DNA of 64,000 nucleotides from Erinaceus europaeus (GCF_950295315.1 NC_080179.1:74975368-75039367), one strand, 5' to 3'; numbered from the stretch's first letter, positions 33,271 to 44,635 are shown. Notes: a model not told the origin generated them from the letters alone. A program made the numbers and translations.

Positions 33271-34242
33271 TGTCAGACTGTAACTAAGCCCAGTGTTCTC
33301 AGAAGACGGAATGACTTCCCTCCTTCTATGCCCCTTTGTTTTTACAGAGAAAAGACTAGTTACAAAGGACCATCATGCTTTTTCATATCCTGGGATGAGA
33401 CCACCTCCAGCTTTCTTCAAAGACTTCCTGGCTTGAAAAACAAAACAAAACCAACCAACCACCACCACCAACAAAAACACCCACGTTTTCTCTTCCCTCT
33501 TATGGAGATCCGCTAGCAAACATTTTTTCCCTGTTGCGATAGCCTGAATGAGCGCACCTTCTCTGTTGCTCGGCTCCCTTTGTCCTTGGCAATTTGGGTG
33601 CCATGACTTACTTGGGCCTGTCTTGCCTCTGGATCCCTGTTCACTCCGGTCACGTGATGAGCTGCACCCTTGCTGAGTGATGCCCAGGAGCCACTGGGCA
33701 CCCACCTCCCGGTCCTGTATTCTGGCAGAGGCCAAGCAAGGATTTGACGTGGATTCCTCTTGATTTCTGGCTCTGGTTGCCTCCAGTTTCACGCTCTGCA
33801 GACAGACTTCTGTCTTGTTTCCGTTGACGGGAAGATGACAAGACACTTTGGTTTGTTAGTCTTCTCTTGTTTATTTGTCTGTCTTGAACTCAAATAAATG
33901 AAGCATTCCATTCCCATCGGAATGGAATATCTGGACTGGTGGATATCTGGACCGGTGAATGTTGTATTTCTGCATGCTATTCCCAACTCATCCCCAGCAT
34001 CTTGTAATTGAAGTGCTATGTTTTTTCTGTGTGTCTTATCTGTCTGCACATCTCTGATTCAGAAAGACCATCTCCTCTGTATATGTGTGTTACTCCCTAA
34101 CTCTACCTAGCATTCACAAATCAGATTGCATGATCTCATAAAGAACTCTATCTTAATTGGCTTCAAAATAAATAAGCATTTATATAGAGTGAATATTCCT
34201 AAAACTACCCAAATTTAAGGAAACCAAACCTAAATATTTTCT
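33271..34242. other. Unassigned stretch
   Basis: Includes a 157-codon minus-strand open frame (33373-33846) with no recognisable protein, and local repeats ctggactggtggatat / ctggaccggtgaat near 33935. No call made. Confidence 0.45.
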
Positions 34243-34543
34243 TTTTTATTCACTTATTTTTTATTTTATTTATTTTCTTTTTTGTTGCCCTTGTTTTTTA
34301 TCGCTGTTGTGGTTATTATTATTGCTGTTGATGTCATCATTGTTGGATAGGACAGAGAGAAATGGAGAGTGGAGGGGAAGACAGAGAGGGGGAGAGAAAG
34401 ACAGACACCTGCAGACCTGCTTTACCTCCTGTGAAGTGACTCCCCTGCAGGTGGGAAGCGGGAGTCTCGAACTGGGATCCTGACGCCGGTCCCTGCGCTT
34501 TGTATCACGTGCGCTTAACCTGTTGCACTGCCGCCCGACTCCC
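34243..34543 (-). mobile_element. SINE A
   Basis: gagtctcgaactgggatcct to ctgccgcccgactccc. Confidence 0.9.
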
Positions 34544-34659
34544 TTTTTTCCCCTTTTTTTTTTTTAACTTATAAGATTTCTAAGTAACTTGACCTTGGAG
34601 CTAATTAACAGACAATAGATATGCAGATCCTTTCAATATGACAGAGTGCTGAGATTAAA

Positions 34660-34787
34660 TATTACTCATAGTCCAGTTTATGATCCTGGTTTTTACTTTT
34701 ATGCATAGCAGAGAGGATACAGGGGACTGAATCTGCTCATCAGTGAGCGCTCTGATCAGGTGTGCTGTGCTACTCTCTCCCCTGCCA
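34660..34787 (-). mobile_element. SINE D-like, old
   Basis: ggggactgaatctgctcatc and gtgtgctgtgctactctctc. Weak. Confidence 0.4.
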
Positions 34788-34861
34788 TAAACTGGCTTAA
34801 CTGCTACCAGAGTACTGTCACAGTAAATTGGCACTGTCATCTTCTCTGCTATGATTTCTTG

Positions 34862-35254
34862 CTCTTTTCTTTTCTTTCCCTTTTCTTTTCTTTTCTTTTC
34901 TTTTCTTTTCTTTTCTTTTTTGCCTCCAGGGTTATTGCCGGGGCTCAGTGCCTGTACCACGAATCCACTGCTCCTGGAGGCCATTTTTTCCCTTTTGTTA
35001 CCCTGGTTGTTTTACCATTGTTGTGGTTATTATTATCATTGTTATTGATGTTGTTGTTGTTAGATAGGACAGAGAGAAATGGAGAGAGGAGGGGAAGACA
35101 GAGAGGGGGAGAGAAAGACAGACACCTGCAGACCTGCTTCACCACCTGTGAAGCGACTCCCCTGCAGGTGGGGAGCTGGGGGCTCAAACCGGGATCCTCC
35201 CATTGGTCCTTTGCACCATATGCACTTAACCCACTACACTACCGTCTGACCCCC
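34862..35254 (-). mobile_element. SINE A, long form, with (CTTTT)n tail
   Basis: The (cttttt)n tail at 34863-34919, then cctccagggttattgccggg, then the full body. Confidence 0.9.
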
Positions 35255-35690
35255 TTATTTTATTTTTTAAGATTTATTTTATTTATTACATGGGGGGTGG
35301 CACACCCGGTTAAGTGTACCAAGTGTAAGGACCTGCACAAGGATCTTGGTTTGAGTCCCCGGCTCCCCACCTACAGGGGGGTCTCTTCACAGGCAGTGAA
35401 GCAGGTCTGCAGGTATCTATCTTTCTCTCTCCTTCTCTATCTTCCCCTCCCCTCTCAATTTCTCTCTGTCCTATAAAAAATAAAATAAAATAAAAATAAA
35501 ATAAAATAGCTACAGAAGCAGTGGATTTCTAGAGCAGGCACAGAGCCTCAGTGATAACCCTGGAGAAAAGAAAAAAAAATAAGAGAGAGGGCAGGGTGGG
35601 AGGGTGGTACACGCGGTGCCGGGGATCAAAGTGGGAATCTCAGGAATGAATGTCCAGTGCTCTATCAGTGGAACTATCTCCCCAGATTCT
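35255..35690 (-). mobile_element. SINE B-type split by a chimeric SINE
   Basis: Tail at 35255-35296, body at 35581-35690 (gggatcaaagtgggaatctc). Confidence 0.5.
35297..35580 (+). mobile_element. Chimeric SINE: C-type head, A-type body, long tail
   Basis: gtggcacacccggttaagtg, then the A body and the tail 'gataaccctggag'. Same build as 30526. Confidence 0.7.
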
Positions 35691-35713
35691 GTGATTTGTT
35701 TTACTTAAGAATT

Positions 35714-35910
35714 TTGTGGGGGCGTGGACAGTGGTGCACCTGGCTGAGTACACACAGTACTATGCACAAGGACTGAGGGTCAAGCCCCTGGTCGCCAGCT
35801 GCAGTGGGGGTTTAATCAGTGGTGAAGCCAGGCTACAGGTATCTCTTCTCTCTCCCTACCTCCCCACCCCCTCTCAATTTCTCTCCATCCTAACAAAATT
35901 AATTTAAAAG
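35714..35910 (+). mobile_element. SINE C
   Basis: acagtggtgcacctggctga and ggtcaagcccctggtcgcca. Confidence 0.8.
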
Positions 35911-35911
35911 A

Positions 35912-36177
35912 TTTTTAAATATTTATTCCCTTTCGTTGCCCTTGTTGTTTTATTGTTGTAGTTATTGTCATCACTGTTGGCTAGGACAGAGAGAAATGGA
36001 GAGAGGAGGGGAAGACAGAGAGGGGGAGAGAAAGACAGACACCTGCAGACCTGCTTCACCACCTGTGAAGTGACACGCCTGCAGGAGGGGACCCAGGGGC
36101 TCGAACCGGGATTCTTATGCCGGTCCTTGCGCTTTGCACCACGTGCACTTAACCCGCTGTGCTACCGCCCGACTCCC
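35912..36177 (-). mobile_element. SINE A with TSD
   Basis: aatttaaaagattttt / aatttaacagattttt flank. gggctcgaaccgggattctt inside. Confidence 0.9.
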
Positions 36178-36179
36178 AA

Positions 36180-36305
36180 TTTAACAGATTTTTGAATGCA
36201 TTAGTTAATGAGAGAAAAAGGGAGTGAGGAACAGCACCACTTTGGTACATGGTGATGCCGAGGACCAGTCATGGGACCTTGTGCTTGAAAGTAGCTCTAG
36301 CCACC
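36180..36305 (-). mobile_element. SINE B-like, old
   Basis: tttggtacatggtgatgccg and 'catgggaccttgtgcttga'. Confidence 0.5.
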
Positions 36306-37184
36306 CTTGGCAAAGGTGGTATGATTTCTTTAAGGGCAAGAGCTCTGTGTCTGACTTACCTGCCACCTTTAGTGCAATGTTATACAGGAACATGCAAAGC
36401 TGTAAATAATGTCTGAAGTCTAGCTTTCTCTCAAGTCTGATTCTCAACAGAGCCAGAAAGGGGCTGCAGGGGCTTGCAGAAGACTGTGGAAAGAGAAGGG
36501 TTCTCTCTCAAGATGCCAGCAGCAGACACTGGCCAGAGTGGACACTGTCAGGCCCAGAGGCATGCGCTGAGAATGAGGGCTGTCAGACCACTCACTCGGA
36601 ATAGAGACGTCTAAAGCTGCGGGACAGCAGTGTGACAGCAGAGCCGGGGGCCGTGGAGGCCAAAGCGTGGGGGAGAGGAGTGAGCACCTTGGCGACTCCA
36701 GCCTGTCAACTACATTTTATCTTCAGGTCTGCCTAGAGGGAGAGCCTCCGCACCAGGCCAAGTGAGAGTCCATGGGAAATGCCCACAGTATAGGCTTAGG
36801 ATCCCAGCAGCCTTGGAAATGGTGCGTCCCTGGCTCTTACCCAGTCCCGTTGGCAAATTCCAATTGCAGCCTCAAGAGCTGGCCTTCCTGGTTCTTGCTG
36901 ATGCTTCAGAAATGTTTAGCCATCCCTTTTGTCATAAGAACCACAACCATAATCGAGTTTTGCTAACGATCTTTTCCTGGTATTTCTAAACAGAGTCTGA
37001 TGAGATGCAGAGGCACCCTGTGTTGAAGTCTGAAGATCAGTGGCAGAAATCAGAAATAAAACATGCACCAGATGCTGAATCAGTCAGGACTACCCACCCC
37101 AAATCAGTAGCTTCCACTAGAATCACAGACTTTTAGAACTGATTACAAGGTCAAATCGTTCACGTCAATGCCATTGCTGGCAAA
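36306..37184. other. Unassigned single-copy intron sequence
   Basis: No supported feature seen. Confidence 0.5.
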
Positions 37185-37275
37185 CATTATTTAAAGGATA
37201 TTGATTTAATGAGAGAGAGTGGACCAGAGTGTCACTCTGGCAGACATGAAGGTAGGGATCAAGCATGGACCCCCA
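37185..37275 (-). mobile_element. SINE B-like, old
   Basis: gagagtggaccagagtgtca and a reversed B box, decayed. Confidence 0.45.
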
Positions 37276-37599
37276 TGCCACATCAATGCCATTTTGAAAA
37301 TGGGGGAACCGTACACCCACTTCTCCCCACGTGTTGTGGCCATGGGATAAAAACAACAGTGAGCATCTAGGCAGCCAAAATGTGACTTCAGTCTGTCATA
37401 TCACACTGCCTTTCCTAGCTGGCACTAGCACATTCTCCATCCCAAACCATAAAACGCACCCCCTACACACTCGGATCCAAGTCTGATATGACCAAGCTGG
37501 GAAGCACTAGGGAATTACTGACTCTTTCTTTCTTCCTGTCTTTGCAGCTGGATTATAGAATAATAACTCTCATCTTACTAGATTTTTATTACATTAATT

Positions 37600-37876
37600 A
37601 AAAAAAAATCTTTATTTAATTTATTGATTCCCTTTTGTCGCCCTTGTTTTATCGTTGTGGTTATTATTGTTGTTGTTGTTGGACAGGACAGAGAGAAATG
37701 GAGAGAGGAGGGAAAGACAGAGTGGGGGAGAGACAGACAGACACCTGCAGACCTGCTTCACCGCCTGTGAAGCAACTCCCCTGCAGGTGGGGAGCCGGGG
37801 CTTGAACCCAGATCCTTAAGCCGGTCCTTGTGCTTTGCGCCACCTGCGCTTAACCTGCTGTGCTACCGCCCAGCTC
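37600..37876 (-). mobile_element. SINE A nested in SINE C
   Basis: ttacattaat before and acattaatag after form the TSD. Confidence 0.9.
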
Positions 37877-38040
37877 CCACATTAATAGAGGTTGAGAGAC
37901 AGAGAAAAGAGGAGAAAAGGATCTATCTGTAGTCATGACCCACCACTCATAAAGCTTTCCCCCGACAAGTGGGGATGGGGGGCTTGAACTTGGGTTCATG
38001 CACGTTAACTTGTGCGCTTTAGCAGGCGAGCCACCACTAA
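37877..38040 (-). mobile_element. SINE C
   Basis: gggcttgaacttgggttcat and aggcgagccaccac. Its tail lies left of the nested A. Confidence 0.7.
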
Positions 38041-38054
38041 ATGCCCTTACTGAT

Positions 38055-38325
38055 ATTCCTATTTTTATTATTTTTTCCATCAGGGTTATCACCAGGACTC
38101 TGCACCCACAAGACCCCTTCCCTCCAAGTGGACTCTTGTTTTCTACGTTTAGATGGGGGGGGGGGCGAGGAGAGAGACTTCAGGAGAGACAGCACTGCAC
38201 TGCTCCACTGCTCTTGGAGTTTCCTCGGTACAGCTGCTCCCATGTGGCGGCCAGGGGCTATGAGCCCAGAACCTCACACATGGTAATAGTACGAGTGCTT
38301 TACTGGTCGAGCCATCTCCTAACCC
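38055..38325 (-). mobile_element. SINE with long-type tail, old
   Basis: catcagggttatcaccagga and 'gagccatctcctaacccc'. Confidence 0.55.
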
Positions 38326-39093
38326 CTCTCGACAGATTTCTGTGTGGTTATGAAGTCACTGGGGGCAGTGTGCCTGGCATGCAGAAGACGCTCAGTGAAG
38401 GTAATTCCTAGTTCTAGCATGTCCTTCTCCATAGCAACATTTCCCACCGAACTGAACTTCCTTATAGGAGGTACAAATCCAAACATCACATGGTAGCACT
38501 CACTTTCCTGGTTCCCCTCAAGCTTGGCAAACAGCTAGTGTTTTAGACTAGCATTCACTCAAGGCAGCCAAGTGAGGGGCTCTGTCCTCTGCAAGAATCA
38601 GCTGCAAGATATCCCCACCCATTTCTAGGTCCGTATAGCCACCCCCACCCCGCCCAATGAGGCAGGAGCCAGCAGGCTAAAGGGGCACAGAGCTGACGGG
38701 GTAATTGAAGTGCCCTCTCCAGCTAAAGTGTGGGCTGTGGGTCTCACACCAGCTTCTCCCCATGTTGTTGGAAGCCCCACTCCGTCATTACAGAAACACC
38801 TGAGCCCCGAGGGACAGTCTCTGGGCATTAGTGCTCTGTCCTTACACACACACACACACACGCACGCAGAATGTCACTTCCATAGTACACTTGGGACCCT
38901 CCAGATTCCCACGCTGCAGCCCGTTGCCCCGCCAGGCTGCACAGAAGCTACAAGGTACCCACACCACCCCAGCTTTCAAGCAGCAGTAACCTGCTGAGCG
39001 TTTGCAAGAAGTAAAACAGAAAGACTCTAGTCTAGCAACTAGTCAGGGGCAAGTGATGACCAATTAAAAAAACCAAAACAAAACACAAAACAA
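38326..39093. other. Unassigned sequence downstream of the CpG-island exon
   Basis: Contains a (CA)n run at about 38845-38863. Otherwise no feature. Confidence 0.5.
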
Positions 39094-39200
39094 GCAGGAG
39101 GGGTTTCCTTGCTTAACATGTGGGGGGGTCAACGCTTTCCTGTGGCTTTGCACCCAGAATCCAGCCCTGCAGGTCAGAAGGGGAGAACTCTGGGGAGCCC
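39094..39200. repeat. Low-copy duplication, unit 1
   Basis: ttccttgcttaacatgtg ... acccagaatccagccctgca ... ggggagaactctggggag recurs, diverged, at 41535-41620. Confidence 0.75.
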
Positions 39201-39359
39201 AAGAGGGTCTAGGACGAGCCGGTGTGCAGGGCTGGGACCCCCAGAGCCGGAACGGGGACCAGGCCACCCCCTGAACCTTGCTGGAGCGCTCTCCCCCAAC
39301 CTCTCTGCCCAGGCCCAGATCGTGGTCCCTACAGCCGGCGTCTACAGAGCAGCTCGGGG

Positions 39360-40090
39360 AGGGGAGCGCGCATCTTCCAGCCTGCCCTGTGGACACTCAG
39401 TTTCCGGGGACTCAGCGGTGGCCTGTGGGTGGGGGTGCTGGGGTGCAGTGGGGCGGTGGGCTCGGGAAGAAGGTGGTGGTGGGGGGCAGAGAGCAGCGGC
39501 CCGGAGAGGGGGCGGGTGCGGGGATGCTCACCCGCCGAGGCCGAGCGCAGGCTCTCCAGGCTCCAGGATCGGGATAGGGCTGGGCGCGCCCCGCGGCCGC
39601 CCCCGCACGCCACGCCGCTGCTGTCGGAGTCCCAGCCCGGGGACGGCCCGCCGCTGCTGCTGCTGGTGCCCAGCTCCCCGCTCGCCCGGCCGCTCGACTC
39701 GCTGCCCGGCTGCTGCGCGCGGGGGCAGGCGGGCCCCAGCTCCAGCCACAGGCGCAGCGGCTCCTCCGCGGGGCCCCCCGCCGCCCCGCCGCCCCGCGCC
39801 CGCGGCTCCCTGCCCGCCGACATCCCGGGCTCGGCTGCGGAGGCTGCGGGCGGGCGGCGGGGCCCTGGGCGGGGGCGGCGGGCGGCGCGGGGCGCGGGGG
39901 TGGCGGCCCGGCACGCAGGCGCGCACGCAGCCCGGGAGCGGCGGCAGCGGGGACTGCGCGCTCGCCCGCAGCAGCACCGCGCGGGGCCCGCGTCCCGCCC
40001 CCGCCTCCACCCGCGCTCTGAGCGGCCGCACCACCGCGGGACCCGGCCTGCCCCGGGCTGCGCCGCGGGCAAGGACCCCAAAGTTGAGCG
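39360..40090 (-). promoter_or_regulatory. CpG island / probable internal promoter
   Basis: A dense CG-rich block with many CpG dinucleotides (GCGGCC, GGCGGC, CCGCCCC-type runs) in an otherwise CpG-poor window. It contains the putative first exon at 39532-39823 and its 5' leader (about 39824-40085). No TATA box is seen. The upstream edge is cut by a SINE D at about 40110. Transcription is inferred to go leftwards. Confidence 0.7.
39532..39823 (-). CDS. ARHGEF4: Putative alternative first coding exon of ARHGEF4 in a CpG island
   Basis: An ATG at 39823-39821 with G at -3 opens 97 codons plus one base, up to a donor GTGAGC at 39531. The peptide starts MSAGREPRARGGG, includes EEPLRLWLELGP, is rich in S and G, and ends SRSWSLESLRSASA. 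The phase-1 exit equals that of the exon at 50818-50941, so both could join the same downstream exon. No further ATG is seen upstream in frame inside the island. Placement (same strand, about 11 kb downstream of the other exon, in a CpG island) fits an internal promoter giving a shorter isoform. I do not recognise this peptide from a specific human isoform, so the assignment is an inference. It could instead be an unrelated minus-strand first exon. Confidence 0.62.
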
Positions 40091-40109
40091 CCGGCGGGCG
40101 GCAGAGAAC

Positions 40110-40174
40110 TTTTGTTGTTGTTATTTTTGGTTGGTGGCGCAGAGGATTGAACCTGGGACTCGGAAACCTCAGTC

Positions 40175-40209
<35 letters not shown>

Positions 40210-40244
40210 TGTGTGTGTGTGCATAACTACTATGCTGTCTTCCC
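40110..40244 (-). mobile_element. SINE D carrying (GA)n(TG)n
   Basis: gaggattgaacctgggactc, then about 20 GA and 9 TG units, then gcataactactatgctgtct. Confidence 0.8.
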
Positions 40245-40332
40245 TTGCGACTCCAAATAACTTGACCAAGAAAAAAAGTCTAGAAAGTTGGCTTTCAAAG
40301 CCCAGCACATCCACCCACTCAAACAAGGTTGG

Positions 40333-40620
40333 CTTTTTTTAAAATTCCCTTTTGTTGCCCTTCTTGTTGTTTTTTTTTTATTGTTGTAGTTATTATTGTT
40401 GTTGTTATTGATGTTGTCATTGTTGGATAGGACAGAGAGAAATGGAGAGAGGAGGGGAAGACAGAGAGGAGGAGAGAAAGACAGACACCTGCAGACCTGC
40501 TTCACTGCCTGTGAAGCGACTCCCCTGCAGGTGGGGAGCTGGGACTCGAACTGGGATCTTTATGCCGGTCCTTGCGCTTTGCGCCACGTGCGCTTAACCC
40601 ACTGCACTACTGCCCGACTC
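40333..40620 (-). mobile_element. SINE A
   Basis: gggactcgaactgggatctt to ctactgcccgactcc. Confidence 0.9.
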
Positions 40621-40744
40621 CTTTTTTTTAACCAGTGCCCAGCTCAGCTCTGGTTTATGGTGGTGCTGGGGATTGAACCTGGAACTTTGGAGCTTCAGAC
40701 ATGAGAATGTTTCTGCATAACAGTTATGCTGTCTCTCCACCCCT
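40621..40744 (-). mobile_element. SINE D
   Basis: gggattgaacctggaacttt and ctgcataacagttatgctgt. Confidence 0.85.
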
Positions 40745-40929
40745 ACCCGAGGTTGGCTCTTTTGTTTAGAGGTGAGGGTGTGTGGGGGCACACTTTTTGT
40801 TTTGTTTGGGGTCTGGGAGTGGGTGTTGCTGTTTCCTGTGAACCTCTCAAAAGACACTCCTGGAAGTCAATTAAAAAAATAAGCAACAGCCCCCAAGTTG
40901 CAAATGCTACCATGACGCCAGCCTGACAG

Positions 40930-41490
40930 ACAACCCCACCAATGTGTTCTGGAACCACACCTCCCCAGAACCCTGCCCCACCAGGGAAAGATAGAAACAG
41001 GCTGGGGGTGTGGGTCGACCTGTCAACACCCATGTTCAGCAGAGAAGCAATTACAGAAGCCAGACCTCCTATCTTCTGCACCCCATAAAGATTTTTGGTC
41101 CATACTCCTAGAGGGACAACGAATAGGGAAACTTGGGAGTCAGGCGGTAGCAGGTTAAGCGCACATGGCGCAAAGCGCAAGGACCCGCATAAAGATCTTG
41201 GTTCCAGCCCCCGGCTCTCCACCTACAAGGGAGTCGTTTCACAGGTGGTGAAGCAGTTCTGCAGGTGTCTCTCTTTCTCTCCCCCCCTGTCTTCCCCTCC
41301 TCTTTCCATTTCTCTCTGTCCTAACGACGACATCAATAACAACAGCAATAATAACTGGGGGGGAAAAAAAGAATAGGGAAACTTCCACTGGAGGGGAGGG
41401 GATATGGAACTCTGGTGGTGGGAATTGTATGGAATTGTGCTTGTCTTACACCACAATCTTGTCAATAGTTAATTAAATCACACACAAAAG
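40930..41490 (+). mobile_element. LINE-type 3' end (family G), split by SINE A
   Basis: ccctgccccaccagggaaag, agaagcaattacagaagcca, 'tatggaactctggtggtgg' and a poor A tail. The same order is found reversed at 52215-52540. Family not named. Confidence 0.55.
41135..41370 (+). mobile_element. SINE A with TSD
   Basis: gaatagggaaactt at 41121-41134 and 41371-41384. Confidence 0.92.
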
Positions 41491-41534
41491 AAACAAACAC
41501 ACAAAAAGCAAATAGAAAGCCAAGCGCCCAGGGC

Positions 41535-41620
41535 TTCCTTGATTAACATGTGAGGTCAAGCCTTTCCTGAACCCAGAATCCAGCCCCACAGGTAGGAAGG
41601 GGAGGACTCTGGGGAGGTTC
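41535..41620. repeat. Low-copy duplication, unit 2
   Basis: ttccttgattaacatgtgag ... acccagaatccagccccaca ... ggggaggactctggggag. Same orientation as unit 1, about 2.4 kb away across the CpG island. Confidence 0.75.
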
Positions 41621-41719
41621 CTGGGAATATTCTGGGAGCACAAGGAACCTCCATTGTACCACCCAAAAGTGATGATTGGATTTCATATAGAAATATGAAA
41701 TATTTCAGAATAGAATATC

Positions 41720-41805
41720 TGGGAGCCCTATCCCACTAGGGAAAGCTAGAAGCTGGCTAGGGGGTATGGATCCACCTGCCAGTGTCCAGCGAGGAGGACT
41801 GCCCC
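41720..41805 (+). mobile_element. Partial family G copy
   Basis: atcccactagggaaagctag and 'ggatccacctgccagtgtc' match the 40.95-kb copy. Confidence 0.5.
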
Positions 41806-41939
41806 AGGCCCTGGGAGGAGACTCTCAATGTGGACTACTGGCAGGGCTGTCTGTCTTCCCCGTTTCCCCGGCACTGTCTCCCTCTGACCCCCAGGAAGCT
41901 GGTTCTGGTGTAAAGTGACAGAAGTATCATGGATGGTCA

Positions 41940-42035
41940 CAACCCAGCTTCCAGCCTGGCTCCCACCGCAGTGAAGGAATCTTTGTGGTGTCTTTCACTC
42001 TCTGTGCCTCTACCTTAAATAAGTAAATATATATA
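41940..42035 (+). mobile_element. SINE E fragment
   Basis: gtggtgtctttcactctctg and ctctaccttaaataagtaaa. Confidence 0.55.
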
Positions 42036-42319
42036 TCAAGGGCAAAATGAGACATGCTTGTCCCAGTCCACTTGCAGCTGGGTGCTGAACCAAGTGGTCA
42101 TTCTCTGCTCTCTCCTCCAGGTGGGTTCATCCCCGGTAGCCCCCAACCTTCTCTGAGCCCTGAGTGCTCCTAGCTCTCTACCATATGGAATCATGCATCT
42201 TCAGAGGGTCGTTTCTTCACCTGTGGACACTGTTGCAAATACATATTTGCTGGCATTAATCCACTCAACTATTATGCATACTACTACTACAGTACGCTTT
42301 GTGTATTGTATAGATTATA

Positions 42320-43335
42320 TGTGATCATATATTACTTATATATAATATATAATATGCCGTCATATAATATATATAATTTATATATGTGGTATCTGTATAA
42401 ATTATATGTATATAGAAACTATATATAATATGCCATCATATAATATATATAATTTATATATATGGTATCTGTATAAATTATATGTATATAGAAATTATAT
42501 ACATATATTATATATAATATGCCATCATATAATACATATAATTTATATATATTATATATAATATGCCATCATATAATACATATAATTTATATATGTGGTA
42601 TCTGTATAAATTATATGTATATAGAAACTATTTATAATATGCCATCATATAACATATATATAATTTATATATGTGGTATCTGTATGAATTATATGTATAT
42701 AGAAACTATATATAATATGCCATCATATAATATATATAATTTATATATGTGGTATATATATAAATCATATGTATATAGAAATTATATATAATATGCCATC
42801 ATATAATATATATAATTTATATATGTGGTATCTGTATAAATTATATGTATATAGAAACTATATATAATATGCCATTATATAATATATATATAATTTATAT
42901 ATGTGGTATATGTATAAATCATATGTATATAGAAATTATATATAATATGCCATCATATAATATATATAATTTATATATGTGGTATATATAAAAATCATAT
43001 GTATATAGAAATTATATATAATATGCCATCATATAATATATATAATTTATAAGTGTGGTATATATAAATTATATGTATATAGAAATTATATAATATGCCA
43101 TCATATAATATATAATTTATATATGTGGTATATATATATAAATCATATGTATATAGAAATTATATATAATATGCCATCATATAATATATATAATTTATAA
43201 GTGTGGTATATATATAAATTATATGTATATAGACGTTATATCTAATATGCCATCATATAATATACATAATTTATAAACGTGGTATATATAAATTATATGT
43301 ATATAGAAATTACATATAATATGCCATCATTTTCT
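42320..43335. repeat. AT-rich minisatellite, unit about 76 bp, about 14 copies
   Basis: The marker gccatcatataat recurs at about 42432, 42521, 42565, 42641, 42719, 42795, 42871, 42949, 43025, 43097, 43173, 43249 and 43323. Most spacings are 72-78 bp. Confidence 0.93.
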
Positions 43336-43714
43336 AGTGCTAATATACTTCGGGTTGGGGACAAGACATCAACTCTGTGTTACCATAAGGAAATACTAGT
43401 GGGGAAAGGGGAGAGAGGGGACTTCTCAGTGGAGAGACAACCTAGTGTCAGCACCAGAGAGCCCACTTGTAGATCACACCCGTGATTAAACCGCCAACAT
43501 CTTATAGATCACACCTGTGGGTTGCACGTCCACAATAGGCCCCTAGAGCTGTTCGAGTGTCACTCCTTTTCCTGCTACTGCTGCCATGCTATGCTGGAAG
43601 TCTCCTTAAGTCTCGTATCCTGTCCCCTCAGAAACCAGAGGGAAACTAAACCAACCTGTCATGCCACACTCCTGCCTTAAGCCCACGAGCAGTTTTTCTT
43701 CCTGTTTTTTTTAA
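43336..43714. other. Unassigned stretch
   Basis: No feature recognised. Confidence 0.5.
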
Positions 43715-44010
43715 AGTTTATTCTAATTTTTTTTTTTTGCTACCAATGTAATCTCTGGGGGGCTCAGTGCCTGAATAACCCTACTGCTCCCAGTGGCCAC
43801 ATTTAAAATTTTAGATAGAGGGTAAGAGACAGAGCAATAGAGGAGAGGGAGACAGTGAGAAGAGACACCAAGTTATCTTTCCATTGTTCATGAGGCTGAC
43901 CCTACCTCCCCCACCCCCCATGACAGCTTCCATTTGCTGGCCTAAGGCTTGAACTCAGGTCCTGAAGCATGGCCAGTGCGTGTGCTCGGTGGGACAGCCA
44001 CGTGCTGGTC
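43715..44010 (-). mobile_element. SINE C-type with long tail, old
   Basis: 'ctcagtgcctgaataaccc' and gcttgaactcaggtcctgaa. Confidence 0.55.
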
Positions 44011-44446
44011 CCAAGGCTGCTTTTCTTAATCACCAAAACCTCTGATACCTCACGTGCCCGTGCTCCACCTTTCTGTTTCCCTCTGCACCTTGCTTTCCAC
44101 ATTTCAGCCCCTGTGGCCTTGCCTTTTCGCCTCTTTGCTGTGGGGCCTTTGCACTCACTGCCCCTTTGACATAGGCTGAGGCTGAGTTCGTTGTCGTTGT
44201 TGTTGTAGCACTGAGTGGGGTTATGGGGTTGAGAAAGAGGAAGCATGCCTGCCCTTTGGCTGGGGACTTTGAGATGAGGGGGTAATGCTGGAGAAGAGCC
44301 CCCAGATGGCAGCAGTGATCCAGCCTCTGAGCATGTGCCAGATGCCCAGGACCTCCAGTAAGTCTGACCTGAGCCCCTACCCTGGTCTCAGCATTCCTAT
44401 GGGGGCAGAATGTCCTTATTTGAATTCGGATGTAGAAAAGGGATGG
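44011..44446. other. Unassigned stretch
   Basis: A 155-codon minus-strand frame runs through it but has no recognisable motif. Confidence 0.5.
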
Positions 44447-44635
44447 GCAGGGGGGCAGGCAGTGGCTTACCAGCTGAAAACATGTTACCAAGCACAAGGA
44501 CCTGAGTTCAAACCTTCAGTTCCCACCTGCCTGCCCCCTGGGGGGGGGCAGATTGGAACTAGGTGAAGCAGTGCTGCAAGTGTCTTTCACTTCCCCTCTC
44601 CATTTCTCTCTGTCCTAGCAAACGAAAAATTAAAA
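44447..44635 (+). mobile_element. SINE C
   Basis: aaggacctgagttcaaacct. aaagggat flanks. Confidence 0.75.

Noticed and set aside
33373..33846. 157-codon minus-strand frame
   Set aside because: No recognisable domain, no splice context and ordinary composition; not enough to call a gene.
39109..40326. Several long frames on both strands (up to 383 codons) across the CpG island
   Set aside because: GC-rich sequence lacks stops; only the frame with an ATG, a donor and matching phase was kept.
42519..42791. Frame with repeated MPSYNIY peptides
   Set aside because: Chance frame through the 76-bp AT minisatellite.
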